In this document: positions 1 through 7,054 of the stretch, piece after piece
Layout: each line of letters begins with the position of its first letter
Numbering within the stretch: position 1 is the stretch's first letter
Assembly: GCA_029051445.1 (NCBI GenBank)
Contig: JAIDKP010000468.1
Coordinates: 1-8,235, forward strand
From: Muribaculaceae bacterium
Lineage (GTDB): Bacteria > Bacteroidota > Bacteroidia > Bacteroidales > Muribaculaceae
Length of the DNA: 8,235 nt
Reading direction: 5' to 3'
Position numbers and translations under genes: made by a program
The notes under the pieces: model-generated
Databases searched by the model: none
Told to the model about the DNA's origin: nothing
Seen by the model: only the letters and a program-made list of their open reading frames with translations

Positions 1-2
1 GC

Positions 3-83
3 CCCCTCCGAGGAGAGAGGATTGCTTTTATTCAGCGGTTTGTTGGCAAAACCGTGCGTTTCTATTTGGATTCTTCAGTTTGA
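3..83 (+). CDS. Possible C-terminal end of an upstream plus-strand gene (partial)
   Basis: Reading from base 3, an open frame of 26 codons runs to a TGA at 81-83, and a strong plus-strand terminator begins a few bases later. That is the arrangement expected at the 3' end of a gene entering from the left. The predicted tail has a normal mix of charged, aromatic and hydrophobic residues (for example IAFIQRFVGKTVRFYLD), but it is too short to assign to a family. A second frame, from base 1 to a TAA at 85-87, is also open and looks less protein-like, so the choice of frame is a judgement. The stretch could also be an untranslated 3' region. Confidence 0.35.
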   Translation, partial: PLRGERIAFIQRFVGKTVRFYLDSSV

Positions 84-85
84 AT

Positions 86-117
86 AAAGGCCGTCCCCGA
101 TCAGGACGGCTTTTTTT
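86..117 (+). terminator. Rho-independent terminator of the upstream gene
   Basis: Perfect 7-bp GC-rich arms (GCCGTCC at 90-96 and GGACGGC at 104-110) enclose a 7-base loop and are followed at once by seven T's (111-117). The A-run at 86-88 can extend the stem with A-U pairs. The T-run is much better on the plus-strand side, so it mainly stops rightward transcription arriving from outside the window. It insulates the rhamnosidase gene from that transcription, so that gene should need its own promoter in 118-199. An attenuator in a rhamnosidase leader is a less likely alternative. Confidence 0.85.
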
Positions 118-199
118 ACTGTCGGAATCAAAGATTTGCATATACCGATAATTCTGCGCATATTTACAGTATAAAACGATCTCATAACCAGTATATATA
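118..199 (+). promoter_or_regulatory. AT-rich leader with the presumed rhamnosidase promoter
   Basis: This 82-base gap between the terminator and the rhamnosidase ATG is clearly richer in A+T than the flanking genes and must contain the gene's promoter if the upstream terminator is efficient. A TTTG at 135-138 could be a Bacteroidetes -33 element. TATTTACA at 161-168 only partly resembles the Bacteroidetes -7 consensus TAnnTTTG, and the spacing is a little long. No Shine-Dalgarno sequence is visible before the ATG at 200; the run GTATATATA precedes it, as is common in this phylum. The exact promoter is not established. Confidence 0.3.
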
Positions 200-2821
200 A
201 TGAAATCATCGTTTATCGCATTTCTATGTATCGCCTGCTCTGCATCACTGAATGCCGAAGTTGGTAATCTGAAAGTCAACTATCTGAAAACACCATTGGG
301 TGTCGATGATACTGCACCGCGCCTGCAATGGAGTGTGACAGATATCGCTCCTGAAACAGTGGAAGTAATTGTCGGTACCGACAGTGTGTCGGTAGCAAAC
401 GGCAATGGAGACATGTGGCGTTTCAACAAACCGGGCTACAGTACAGAATTTGTTGTTTATAAGGGTAAGACTCTCGAACCTTCGACATCCTACTACTGGC
501 AGGTGATAGTGAAAGATGATGCCGGTAACACGGCCAAATCAGACGTAGCACGGTTTGAAACCGGACTAATGGGTAACTGGCATGGTTCATGGATAAGCGA
601 TTACAATAGCCGTGACGTGCAGGATGCACCATATTTCCGCAAGGCGTTTGACATCGGTAAGCCGGTCAAGTCTGCGCGACTATATGTTGCAACAGGTGGG
701 CTGTCGGTTGTGACGCTCAACGGAAACCGTGTAGGGGATCATTTTCTTGATCCGGTCTATTCCAGATACGACCGCCGGAATCATTATCTTACCTACGATG
801 TCACTTCAATGTTGCGGCGTGGTGAAAATGTCGCCGGAGTGGTGCTTGGCAACGGATGGTACAATCATCAGGCCAAAGCGGTGTGGGACTTCGATAACGC
901 CCCATGGCGCAATCGTCCGGCATTCTGCATGGAATTGCACATAGAGTATGCCGATGGCTCGGATGAGATTGTGGCGACTGATCTTTCGTGGCGCACACGT
1001 GCCGGACTGGGATTGAAATATAACAATATCTACACCGGCGAACACTATGATTTCAATGCGGTGGAATCCGGCTGGGATCAACCTGGTTATGATGCGGCAG
1101 GGTGGCGCGGAGTAAAGTTGCGCAGCGCGCCGGCTCCTGTTGTGACTTCGCAGCAGATGGAGCCGATACGCAGAGTCGAGCGTATTTCGGCTGCTGATTT
1201 CAAGCAGCTGAACGACAGTACATATCTTTATGATTTCGGCCGTAATATGGCAGGTGTGGCAGAAGTGGATGTGAAGGGCATCAAGGACACGCGACTTATC
1301 GTGGCACATGGCGAGAGACTTCATCCTGACGGATCTCTTGATCAGTCGAATATTGATGTGTATTATCGTGGCGACAAGGCTGCAGAACCATTCCAGACAG
1401 ATATTCTCGTGCTTGACGGAAGGCGTGACCACTTTATGCCTGAGTTCAGTTACAAGGGATTCCGTTATGTTCAGGTAACGGTAGAAGGTGAGGCTGATAT
1501 TGACAGAAACAGTGTGACTGCGCATGAGACACATAGCGATGTGGCATCGCGCGGCAGCATAACATCATCAGATTCGATACTTGATGCTACGGTAAAGGCA
1601 GCCCGGAATGCTTATATATCCAATTTCATGGGGTATCCAACCGATTGTCCGCAGCGCGAGAAAAACGGCTGGACGGGTGACGGACATCTGGCGATAGAAA
1701 TGGCTCTGTATAATTATGACGGTATCACCGTGTATGAGAAATGGCTTGCCGATCATCGCGACGAACAGCAACCAAACGGTGTCCTGCCTGATATTATTCC
1801 TACCGGAGGGTGGGGCTATGGCACTGACAACGGGCTTGACTGGACAAGCACGATAGCCATAATCCCATGGAATCTGTATCTGTTTTACGGTGATGACCGC
1901 GCATTGCGTGACTGCTATGAAAATATAAAGCGTTACGTCGGCTATGTGGATTCCAATAGTCCTGACCATCTCTCTGCCTGGGGACGTGGTGACTGGGTAC
2001 CGGTCAGCACCGGGTCGAGTAAGGAACTGATGTCGTCGATCTATTTCTTCATAGACGCGGATATTCTTGCTAAGGCGGCCGCACTTCTTGGCAACGAAGA
2101 GGATTATAAGCGTTACTCTGAGCTTGCCAATGAGATACGTGGTGCGATCAATAACAAATATCTGGATCGCGAAAACGGTATATATGCGTCTGGTTCACAG
2201 ACAGAAATGAGCATGCCTCTAATGTGGAAGATCGTACCTGACGATATGGTGGATAAAGTCGCTGCTAATCTTGCCAATAAGGTGAAAGACGCAAATTACC
2301 ATCTTGATACCGGTGTACATGGTGCCAAGGCATTGCTTAATGCTTTGAGTGAGAACGGCTACGCCGATATTGCTTACCGTGTGGCGGTACAGGACACATA
2401 TCCTTCATGGGGATGGTGGGTTGTAAACGGTGCAACATCTCTACTTGAAAACTGGGATCTTAACGCTACGCGTGATATCTCGGACAACCACATTATGTTC
2501 GGTGAGATAGGAGCGTGGCCCTACAAAGGACTCGGTGGTATCTTTCCGGATGAAAATGCTCCGGGATTCAAACATATAATTCTTCGTCCGGATTTCACTA
2601 CCGGGCCTGACTCTTTTGAAGCACGCCACACATCGACTTATGGCGAGATCGTATCGGGATGGAAGCGAAAGGGACGTAAAGTTATCTACACGGCGGAAAT
2701 TCCGGCCAACACAACAGCTACGCTCACACCTCCGGCTGGTGTGAAAGCAACCACAGAGCCCATCACACTTACGCCAGGGAAACACACCCTAACGTTTGAG
2801 CTTGACCGCAAGAGGAAATAA
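200..2821 (+). CDS. Secreted alpha-L-rhamnosidase, glycoside hydrolase family 78
   Basis: This 873-residue enzyme is predicted to release terminal alpha-L-rhamnose from glycans or plant glycosides by an inverting mechanism, outside the cytoplasm. A hydrophobic N-terminus with likely signal peptidase I cleavage after Ala19 shows export; Cys13 makes only a poor lipobox. The order fits GH78: an Ig-like N-terminal domain (about 22-122), a beta-sandwich with a carbohydrate-binding-like region (about 125-310), a second sandwich (about 320-445), an (alpha/alpha)6 catalytic barrel (about 450-780) and a C-terminal beta-sandwich (about 785-870). The signature TDCPQREKNGWTGD (481-494) supplies D482, E487 and D494, which match the essential acidic residues I recall from Bacillus RhaB, with E487 as probable general acid. 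E750 in GATSLLENWD is the probable general base. Length is normal and no catalytic residue is missing. The gene is alone on its strand. Substrate (pectin RG-I/II, flavonoid glycoside or bacterial glycan) cannot be read from the sequence. Confidence 0.95.
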   Translation: MKSSFIAFLCIACSASLNAEVGNLKVNYLKTPLGVDDTAPRLQWSVTDIAPETVEVIVGTDSVSVANGNGDMWRFNKPGYSTEFVVYKGKTLEPSTSYYWQVIVKDDAGNTAKSDVARFETGLMGNWHGSWISDYNSRDVQDAPYFRKAFDIGKPVKSARLYVATGGLSVVTLNGNRVGDHFLDPVYSRYDRRNHYLTYDVTSMLRRGENVAGVVLGNGWYNHQAKAVWDFDNAPWRNRPAFCMELHIEYADGSDEIVATDLSWRTRAGLGLKYNNIYTGEHYDFNAVESGWDQPGYDAAGWRGVKLRSAPAPVVTSQQMEPIRRVERISAADFKQLNDSTYLYDFGRNMAGVAEVDVKGIKDTRLIVAHGERLHPDGSLDQSNIDVYYRGDKAAEPFQTDILVLDGRRDHFMPEFSYKGFRYVQVTVEGEADIDRNSVTAHETHSDVASRGSITSSDSILDATVKAARNAYISNFMGYPTDCPQREKNGWTGDGHLAIEMALYNYDGITVYEKWLADHRDEQQPNGVLPDIIPTGGWGYGTDNGLDWTSTIAIIPWNLYLFYGDDRALRDCYENIKRYVGYVDSNSPDHLSAWGRGDWVPVSTGSSKELMSSIYFFIDADILAKAAALLGNEEDYKRYSELANEIRGAINNKYLDRENGIYASGSQTEMSMPLMWKIVPDDMVDKVAANLANKVKDANYHLDTGVHGAKALLNALSENGYADIAYRVAVQDTYPSWGWWVVNGATSLLENWDLNATRDISDNHIMFGEIGAWPYKGLGGIFPDENAPGFKHIILRPDFTTGPDSFEARHTSTYGEIVSGWKRKGRKVIYTAEIPANTTATLTPPAGVKATTEPITLTPGKHTLTFELDRKRK

Positions 2822-2824
2822 TAT

Positions 2825-2865
2825 AAAAAGGCTCGGCTACCAGATGGAAGGTGCCGAGCTTTTTT
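2825..2865. terminator. Bidirectional terminator between convergent genes
   Basis: Seven-bp perfect arms GCTCGGC (2831-2837) and GCCGAGC (2853-2859) can be extended inward by three pairs (ACC with GGT, one bulged T) around an 8-base loop. The stem is followed by a T-run at 2860-2865 on the plus strand and preceded by an A-run at 2825-2829, which is a U-run for minus-strand transcripts. It starts four bases after the rhamnosidase stop and lies about 30 bases beyond the stop of the minus-strand glycosidase-like gene. It therefore probably ends both transcripts. Confidence 0.85.
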
Positions 2866-2895
2866 ATTGACTGTTGTTGTCTGTAGCGGGTGATA

Positions 2896-4896
2896 TCAGA
2901 GTTTCACTTTGACAGTCGAGCCTTCTTTGATCGTGCGGTCGAGGATTATGCGGCCGTCGGCCGTTGTGACCTTCACGTTGATCTTGTCGGCTGCCATGCG
3001 GTTGACATTGATAGAGAAGTCGCTGCCGAAGGCCTTAATGTCGGTCAGCGACATATCGTCCCATGAGGACGGAAGTGCGGGTGTCAGGTTGAAACTGCGG
3101 AGTCCTGTCGGGCGAATGCCGAAGAGTCCTTCGGTGAAGATGCGTGCATAGAGTGCGCTTTCGGTCGAGAGATGACGTTGGCTTCCTTCGGGCCATGCTT
3201 CGATGGGGTAGGGGACATGGTCACCGAGCAGACGTGTGGATGTGTAACTTTCAAGGAAAGGGAGAGCCTTGTCTGGGCGGCCTGCCTGGAATACTCCACG
3301 AAGTGCATAAAGTGTTGAACGATCCCAGAAAGTCTTGTCGTTGGCTTCGGTAAGAAGGCCGTTTTTGGTCCATAGGCGGGGAGAGAATAGTGCGTCGATT
3401 GTTGCATCGGAGCGGTCGTAGATGCCCATTGTGAGAGGAATGCATATCCATGCGCGGAGTATGTCGTTGCCTTTGTAGTAGGCATAGGTGTCGAAGCCTT
3501 CGACCGGTCCGGCAAAATATTTCTCCATGTTCTTGTGAAGCTCGGCGGCCTGCTTGCGGTAGGTGCGGGCTTTGGCTTTATCGATGCCGAGATCCTCGAG
3601 CAGGTAGGCGGTCGAGATCAGGGCGTCGTAGTAAAGCGAATTTGTGCAAAGGTTTGCCTCGCCCGAAGGGAATCGGCCTTCAAGCTCGTCGGAATCGGAG
3701 TTGACCACTCCATCGGCGTTGATTTTGTTGTGGCTGAACTCAAGGCACCACTCGATCAGCGGAAGCAGGTGGCGTGCTGTGGCGGCATTGCCGTTGGCAA
3801 GTGCGTAGCGCGATGCTCCGTAGGCGATCATGGCGGCATCGCCTCGGTCGCCTGCTGCGCTCCAGTAGTCATCGCCCTCGGCTATAATCGAACTGGGTAT
3901 TGGTTTGCCCTCATCGTTCATGAAGCGTGCGAAGTGGTCAAATGAGCACTCTGCCGATTCGTTGGCATAGTCGTAGCCGGTGAAAGGGAAGAAGGGGTTG
4001 GCATACTCGGCCTGGTCATTGGCCCAGATAGCTGCATAATAGCTTTCGCCGCCGGGTCCCTGGAGCGGTCCGCCCTTGGTGGCGTAGATGCTCTCGCACA
4101 CTCGCAACTTGGCAAAGTCCATGAGGCGGTTTATTGTGTCGTTGGGAGTCTTGAGTCTGAGAGATGAGGCAAGCTGGGATGCAAGTGCCTTGCGCTTGCC
4201 ATATTCGTCTGCGGCGTTGAACTTGCTGAAAGTCTCGCCTTTTTTTGCAGCGGTGTTTATTGCCGAGAAATCTGTCGACTCACCGGGGGCAAGTGTCACG
4301 CCTGCCTTTCCCTCGCTTGTGAGACAGACAGTGAAGGGAGCGTCGATACCCTCGTCGGCGTTTGTGGTCAGTCGCTGATCGATAGCGGGAACTTCAAGTC
4401 TGACGGTATTTGTTCCGATGTTTTTTACTGTATAGTATTCTATGAATGCGCGTCCGTCGGTCGACGGGAAGTAGCGGCGTGTGAGTTCCAGCTTTCCCAT
4501 GCGATTGCCGTTAAGTGTGCTTTCCACTTCGAGACAGCCGTCGGCGATGCGCACACGGCTGACTTGTTCTTTCATCGGGTTTCGGCCGATCATGATGTCG
4601 CGCACGATATCGTGGGTGATACGACGCTGGAAGCTTGCATGTGTATTGTTGGGGATGGTGCGTAGCATCGGGAAGACGAGCGATTTGTCTATGCCGAACG
4701 ATCCGTCGGGGTTGATGCCGTAGCGAAGCACTGTGGCTATATGTTTGCCGGCCATTTCGATGTGGTCGGTGTGTCCGTAGGACGTGCTGTCGACATTCCA
4801 TATGATCGCGTTTTCCGTGGGATCAAGAGTCCAGTATTGCCGTGCTCCGACCGAGAGGCTCGCGCAAAGCAGCAGTGGCAGCAGGATTTTTTTCAT
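2896..4896 (-). CDS. Secreted putative (alpha/alpha)6 glycosidase, family undetermined
   Basis: This 666-residue protein has a signal peptide (MKKILLPLLLCASLSVGA, likely cut after Ala18) and should act in the periplasm or at the cell surface. Residues about 20-245 look like a beta-rich sandwich. Residues about 250-595 look like a six-hairpin helical toroid, and a short beta domain (about 600-666) closes the protein. Acid-rich conserved-looking stretches in the toroid are WANDQAEY (291-298), GDRGDAAM (349-356), SDSDELEGRFPSG (400-412) and the WPEGS...STESALY region (568-583). Catalytic acids probably lie among these, but I cannot say which. The architecture resembles six-hairpin glycosidases such as the GH15, GH63, GH78 and glycogen-debranching-like groups, but the GH78 signature is absent and I do not recognise the family. 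It is the last gene of the minus-strand run, 30 bases after the lipoprotein gene, and converges on the GH78 gene. Glycosidase activity is inferred from fold-like features only. Confidence 0.7.
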   Translation of the reverse strand: MKKILLPLLLCASLSVGARQYWTLDPTENAIIWNVDSTSYGHTDHIEMAGKHIATVLRYGINPDGSFGIDKSLVFPMLRTIPNNTHASFQRRITHDIVRDIMIGRNPMKEQVSRVRIADGCLEVESTLNGNRMGKLELTRRYFPSTDGRAFIEYYTVKNIGTNTVRLEVPAIDQRLTTNADEGIDAPFTVCLTSEGKAGVTLAPGESTDFSAINTAAKKGETFSKFNAADEYGKRKALASQLASSLRLKTPNDTINRLMDFAKLRVCESIYATKGGPLQGPGGESYYAAIWANDQAEYANPFFPFTGYDYANESAECSFDHFARFMNDEGKPIPSSIIAEGDDYWSAAGDRGDAAMIAYGASRYALANGNAATARHLLPLIEWCLEFSHNKINADGVVNSDSDELEGRFPSGEANLCTNSLYYDALISTAYLLEDLGIDKAKARTYRKQAAELHKNMEKYFAGPVEGFDTYAYYKGNDILRAWICIPLTMGIYDRSDATIDALFSPRLWTKNGLLTEANDKTFWDRSTLYALRGVFQAGRPDKALPFLESYTSTRLLGDHVPYPIEAWPEGSQRHLSTESALYARIFTEGLFGIRPTGLRSFNLTPALPSSWDDMSLTDIKAFGSDFSINVNRMAADKINVKVTTADGRIILDRTIKEGSTVKVKL

Positions 4897-4926
4897 TGTT
4901 TTAAGGTGTGGTATATAGTGATTGGT

Positions 4927-5241
4927 TCAGTTTTTTGATGAGATCTGTTCGTAAAGATCAGGCACGCTGTCGTGAAGCCGACTCTCGAATGAATCGATAT
5001 AAATGTCGGCTGCTTTGTCTTCTCCGGCCTGCTTCAGGCGGTTGGCTTTGTCACGCACACCGAGAAGAAATCCCTCAAGTTTCATCTGTGCGATTTTCTT
5101 TTGGGAAGCGAGACCGATGAAATCGTCGGCATCGGCTATGCCGCGTTCACGGGCGGCCGATTCACGCTTGGATTCTCCGGAACATGACAGGATTACTGAA
5201 ACAGAGAGTGTCAAGGTATATGCAACAAGGCGTCTTAACAT
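4927..5241 (-). CDS. Small lipoprotein of unknown function
   Basis: The product has 104 residues. A basic start (MLRR), a hydrophobic core and the lipobox-like ILSC ending at Cys20 predict signal peptidase II cleavage and lipid anchoring. Residue 21 is Ser and no clear Bacteroidetes surface-export signal (an acidic run just after the Cys) follows, so a periplasm-facing location is my preference. The mature part (21-104) is rich in Lys, Arg, Glu and Asp and should be almost wholly helical, with no more membrane segments. The stretch from about 40 to 100 could form two or three amphipathic helices. I do not recognise a family. It lies 16 bases after the esterase and 30 bases before the glycosidase-like gene, so it is probably co-expressed with both. 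The start ATG sits at the centre of the palindrome TTAACATGTTAA. Confidence 0.75.
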   Translation of the reverse strand: MLRRLVAYTLTLSVSVILSCSGESKRESAARERGIADADDFIGLASQKKIAQMKLEGFLLGVRDKANRLKQAGEDKAADIYIDSFESRLHDSVPDLYEQISSKN

Positions 5242-5257
5242 GTTAAATAGCTGTGGC

Positions 5258-6124
5258 TTATTGTTTGCGGGTGCGGTACCGGTCGAAAAAACTCAGGACG
5301 ATTTCGCCTGTGTCAATATCTTTGCTGTGCCAGGAGTGGGGAGCGTCTTCAAGCTCATACAGCTCGACATCGCATCCCGACGGGGAGTCGGTGTAGAGAT
5401 GCCGTATCACTTTGTGGGTCGCTTCAGGTCGGGTGACGACATCTTCTTTGCGATATGACTGGCAGCGGTTATTGGCGGCGACAGCTCCTACTGCTACCGG
5501 AACCGATACATATGGTCCCCAGCCGCCGGTGTTGCCGGGGTCGCCGTCCCACATCGACACTTTGTCGCCTGTGCCGTGGATCTCCATGAGCGGAACCGGT
5601 CGCGTGAGGCGGTTATTGAGAAATACATTGCAGAAAGTCAGTCCGGCAACCGAGGCATAAGCCTTGAATATGTCGGGCTCAGTGTAGAGCATCTGATAGA
5701 TGATGTCGCCTCCATTTGAGCTGCCTGTGACAAATACGTTTTCAGTATCGAGGTCAAATTTCCGGCAGACCTCAGCTACAAGTGCTTTGATGAATGCCAC
5801 ATCGTCGCCCATGTTGTATTGTGTCGGATAGCCTACATTCCATCCTTCTTTGCCTTTAGAGTCAGGAAGTCCGTCGGGATAGCAGATTGCATATCCGTGG
5901 CGGTCAGCGGCCGCATTAAGGTCGGCGACCCAACGCCCATGAGAGCTGTAGCCGTGGATGTATAGGCATAGTGGTGCTCCCTTTTCAAGGCCTTCAGGCA
6001 TATACATCCTGTAGGTTCTTGTAGTGTCGTTGAAATTGATGCGGCACTTTTCAGGCATTTCGTCGGAGTATGCAGCTATTGCGCATATGACAGCTATTGC
6101 CGCTGCTATCAGGCGTTTTGTCAT
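5258..6124 (-). CDS. Secreted alpha/beta-hydrolase esterase, PHB depolymerase/CE1-like
   Basis: This 288-residue serine hydrolase is predicted to cleave ester bonds, possibly acetyl, feruloyl or polyester substrates, after export. The N-terminus is a signal peptide (MTKRLIAAAIAVICAIAAYS). The fold markers are in order: the oxyanion-loop YIHGYSSHG (55-63); the nucleophile elbow GSSNGG (134-139, Ser136); HGTGDK (183-188, probable Asp187); and APHSWH (261-266, probable catalytic His263). This layout matches the esterase PHB depolymerase/LpqC group, which overlaps with CE1-like enzymes. The frame stays open upstream to an ATG at 6244, but that start would overlap prmA by more than 100 bases and place a non-signal sequence in front of a good signal peptide. 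I therefore chose the ATG at 6122-6124, seven bases after the prmA stop. Sharing a run with a putative glycosidase suggests glycan de-esterification, which is inference. Confidence 0.87.
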   Translation of the reverse strand: MTKRLIAAAIAVICAIAAYSDEMPEKCRINFNDTTRTYRMYMPEGLEKGAPLCLYIHGYSSHGRWVADLNAAADRHGYAICYPDGLPDSKGKEGWNVGYPTQYNMGDDVAFIKALVAEVCRKFDLDTENVFVTGSSNGGDIIYQMLYTEPDIFKAYASVAGLTFCNVFLNNRLTRPVPLMEIHGTGDKVSMWDGDPGNTGGWGPYVSVPVAVGAVAANNRCQSYRKEDVVTRPEATHKVIRHLYTDSPSGCDVELYELEDAPHSWHSKDIDTGEIVLSFFDRYRTRKQ

Positions 6125-6131
6125 GGAGTGT

Positions 6132-7040
6132 CTATCGGCGTTTAAGGATGAGTGATGCCCAGCCGGTATCGGCAGTGCTGCGGCTGTTCTCATATAGACC
6201 GAGTGGTGCGGCAGCTTCAAGCAGCATTTCGATATCCTGCTCATAAAAGCCGCTCAGGGCCATGATGCCGTCGGGCTTGAGATGTGCGGCATAGGCCTGG
6301 AGGTCGGCGAGAATGACATTGCGGTTTATGTTCGCAAGAAAAAAGTCGGCGGGTGCAACATCGGCGAGAGCCGATGCGTCGCCAAGGATGACATTGATCT
6401 CGCTGTGGCCGTTGAGTGCAACGTTTTCCACGGCGTTGTCCTTTGCCGGTGGATCGATTTCTATTGCCGTAACGGGAGATGCACCCCGCATTGCGGCAAT
6501 GATTGCGAGAAGTCCGGTTCCGGTGCCCATGTCGATGACGCTCTTCCCGGTAATGTCGTTGTCGAGCAGGAAGCGCGCCATGAGTGAGGTGGTTGCATGA
6601 TGTCCGGTGCCGAATGCCATTTTGGGATCAATTGTTATGTCAAGCGGGCAGATCGGGTAGTCTTTGTGAAATGAACTGTGTATCACGCATCGTCCGGCTA
6701 CAACAATTGGCTGGAAGTAGTGCTTTTCCCATTCTTCGTTCCAGTCCTGTCCCTTGATTTCTTCTATCGAGTCTATAGAAGCAGAGATGCTTCCTGTAAT
6801 ATCGGCAAGTGACGCTGCGGTTTCAGCCGCAGTGTTGTTGTCGGCCAATTTTCGGGGAATGTAGGCGAGAAGTACCGACGCATCTTCCTGGTCGGTTGAA
6901 AAAGACTCGAATCCGGCAGGGGCGAGTAGCGATGCAAGTACGTCGGCTCCGTCGGCTATAGTGAAAGAAACACTGTCATCCATGCAGTGTTGCGTAGGCA
7001 TGGATGACAGTTTAAAGCGGTAAAGTGTATAGTCGTTCAT
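6132..7040 (-). CDS. prmA: Ribosomal protein L11 methyltransferase PrmA
   Basis: This 302-residue cytoplasmic enzyme uses S-adenosylmethionine to methylate ribosomal protein L11. The N-terminal substrate-recognition domain (about 1-95, with DVLASLLAPAGFESF at 33-47) is followed by the linker motif DWNEEWEKHYFQPI (99-112). The Rossmann-like domain carries DPKMAFGTGHHATT (138-151), SAM motif I VIDMGTGTGLLAI (168-180), an acidic strand end AIEIDPPAKDNA (192-203) and LANINRNVIL (235-244). Motif I has Thr173 where many relatives have Cys; this looks tolerable. Total length is usual for the family, but the N-terminus seems about ten residues longer between the first strand and first helix, exactly where a 14-bp inverted repeat lies in the DNA. 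The start at 7038-7040 is preferred because it retains the first strand (YTLYRFKL) and lies 14 bases after the preceding stop. An in-frame ATG at 6981-6983 would remove that strand. Confidence 0.95.
   Translation of the reverse strand: MNDYTLYRFKLSSMPTQHCMDDSVSFTIADGADVLASLLAPAGFESFSTDQEDASVLLAYIPRKLADNNTAAETAASLADITGSISASIDSIEEIKGQDWNEEWEKHYFQPIVVAGRCVIHSSFHKDYPICPLDITIDPKMAFGTGHHATTSLMARFLLDNDITGKSVIDMGTGTGLLAIIAAMRGASPVTAIEIDPPAKDNAVENVALNGHSEINVILGDASALADVAPADFFLANINRNVILADLQAYAAHLKPDGIMALSGFYEQDIEMLLEAAAPLGLYENSRSTADTGWASLILKRR
6972..7011 (-). repeat. Perfect 14-bp inverted repeat (hairpin) inside the prmA 5' end
   Basis: The arms ACTGTCATCCATGC (6972-6985) and GCATGGATGACAGT (6998-7011) are perfectly complementary around a 12-base loop. 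In the prmA message the stem starts 29 bases after the A of the ATG, covering codons 10 to 23, and each arm contains an in-frame ATG (codons 14 and 20). With no T-run it is not a terminator. It could be an mRNA structure affecting early translation or transcript stability, a binding site for a dimeric protein, or the scar of a template-switch event. The function is unknown. Confidence 0.9.
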
Positions 7041-7054
7041 TTAAACAGTTTTCG

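Noticed and set aside
36..54. Small inverted repeat CGGTTT/AAACCG near the left edge
   Set aside because: Six-bp arms are common by chance and there is no T-run after it; the real terminator is the stem at 90-110.
167..195. Direct repeat CAGTATA (167-173 and 189-195) about two helical turns apart upstream of the rhamnosidase
   Set aside because: The units are only seven bases in an AT-rich leader and the second one lies almost on the start codon; chance similarity is too likely to call an operator without comparative data.
28..279. Minus-strand open frame of 83 codons across the left leader
   Set aside because: It runs through a terminator stem and antisense to the rhamnosidase start; the product is low-complexity and unlike a protein domain.
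806..1534. Long open frame (242 codons) on the minus strand inside the rhamnosidase gene
   Set aside because: It lies wholly antisense to a well-supported GH78 coding region and its translation is rich in Ile, His, Cys and Arg with no recognisable domain. It is a by-product of codon use on the other strand.
3535..3945. Plus-strand open frames (136 codons and shorter) opposite the glycosidase-like gene
   Set aside because: They are antisense to a 666-codon gene with a signal peptide and coherent domains; their translations show no family motifs and there is no promoter or spacing to support them.
5235..5246. Perfect 12-bp palindrome TTAACATGTTAA over the lipoprotein start codon
   Set aside because: About two palindromes of this length are expected by chance in a window of this size, and an ATG in an AT-rich context favours this form, so the position alone does not support an operator.
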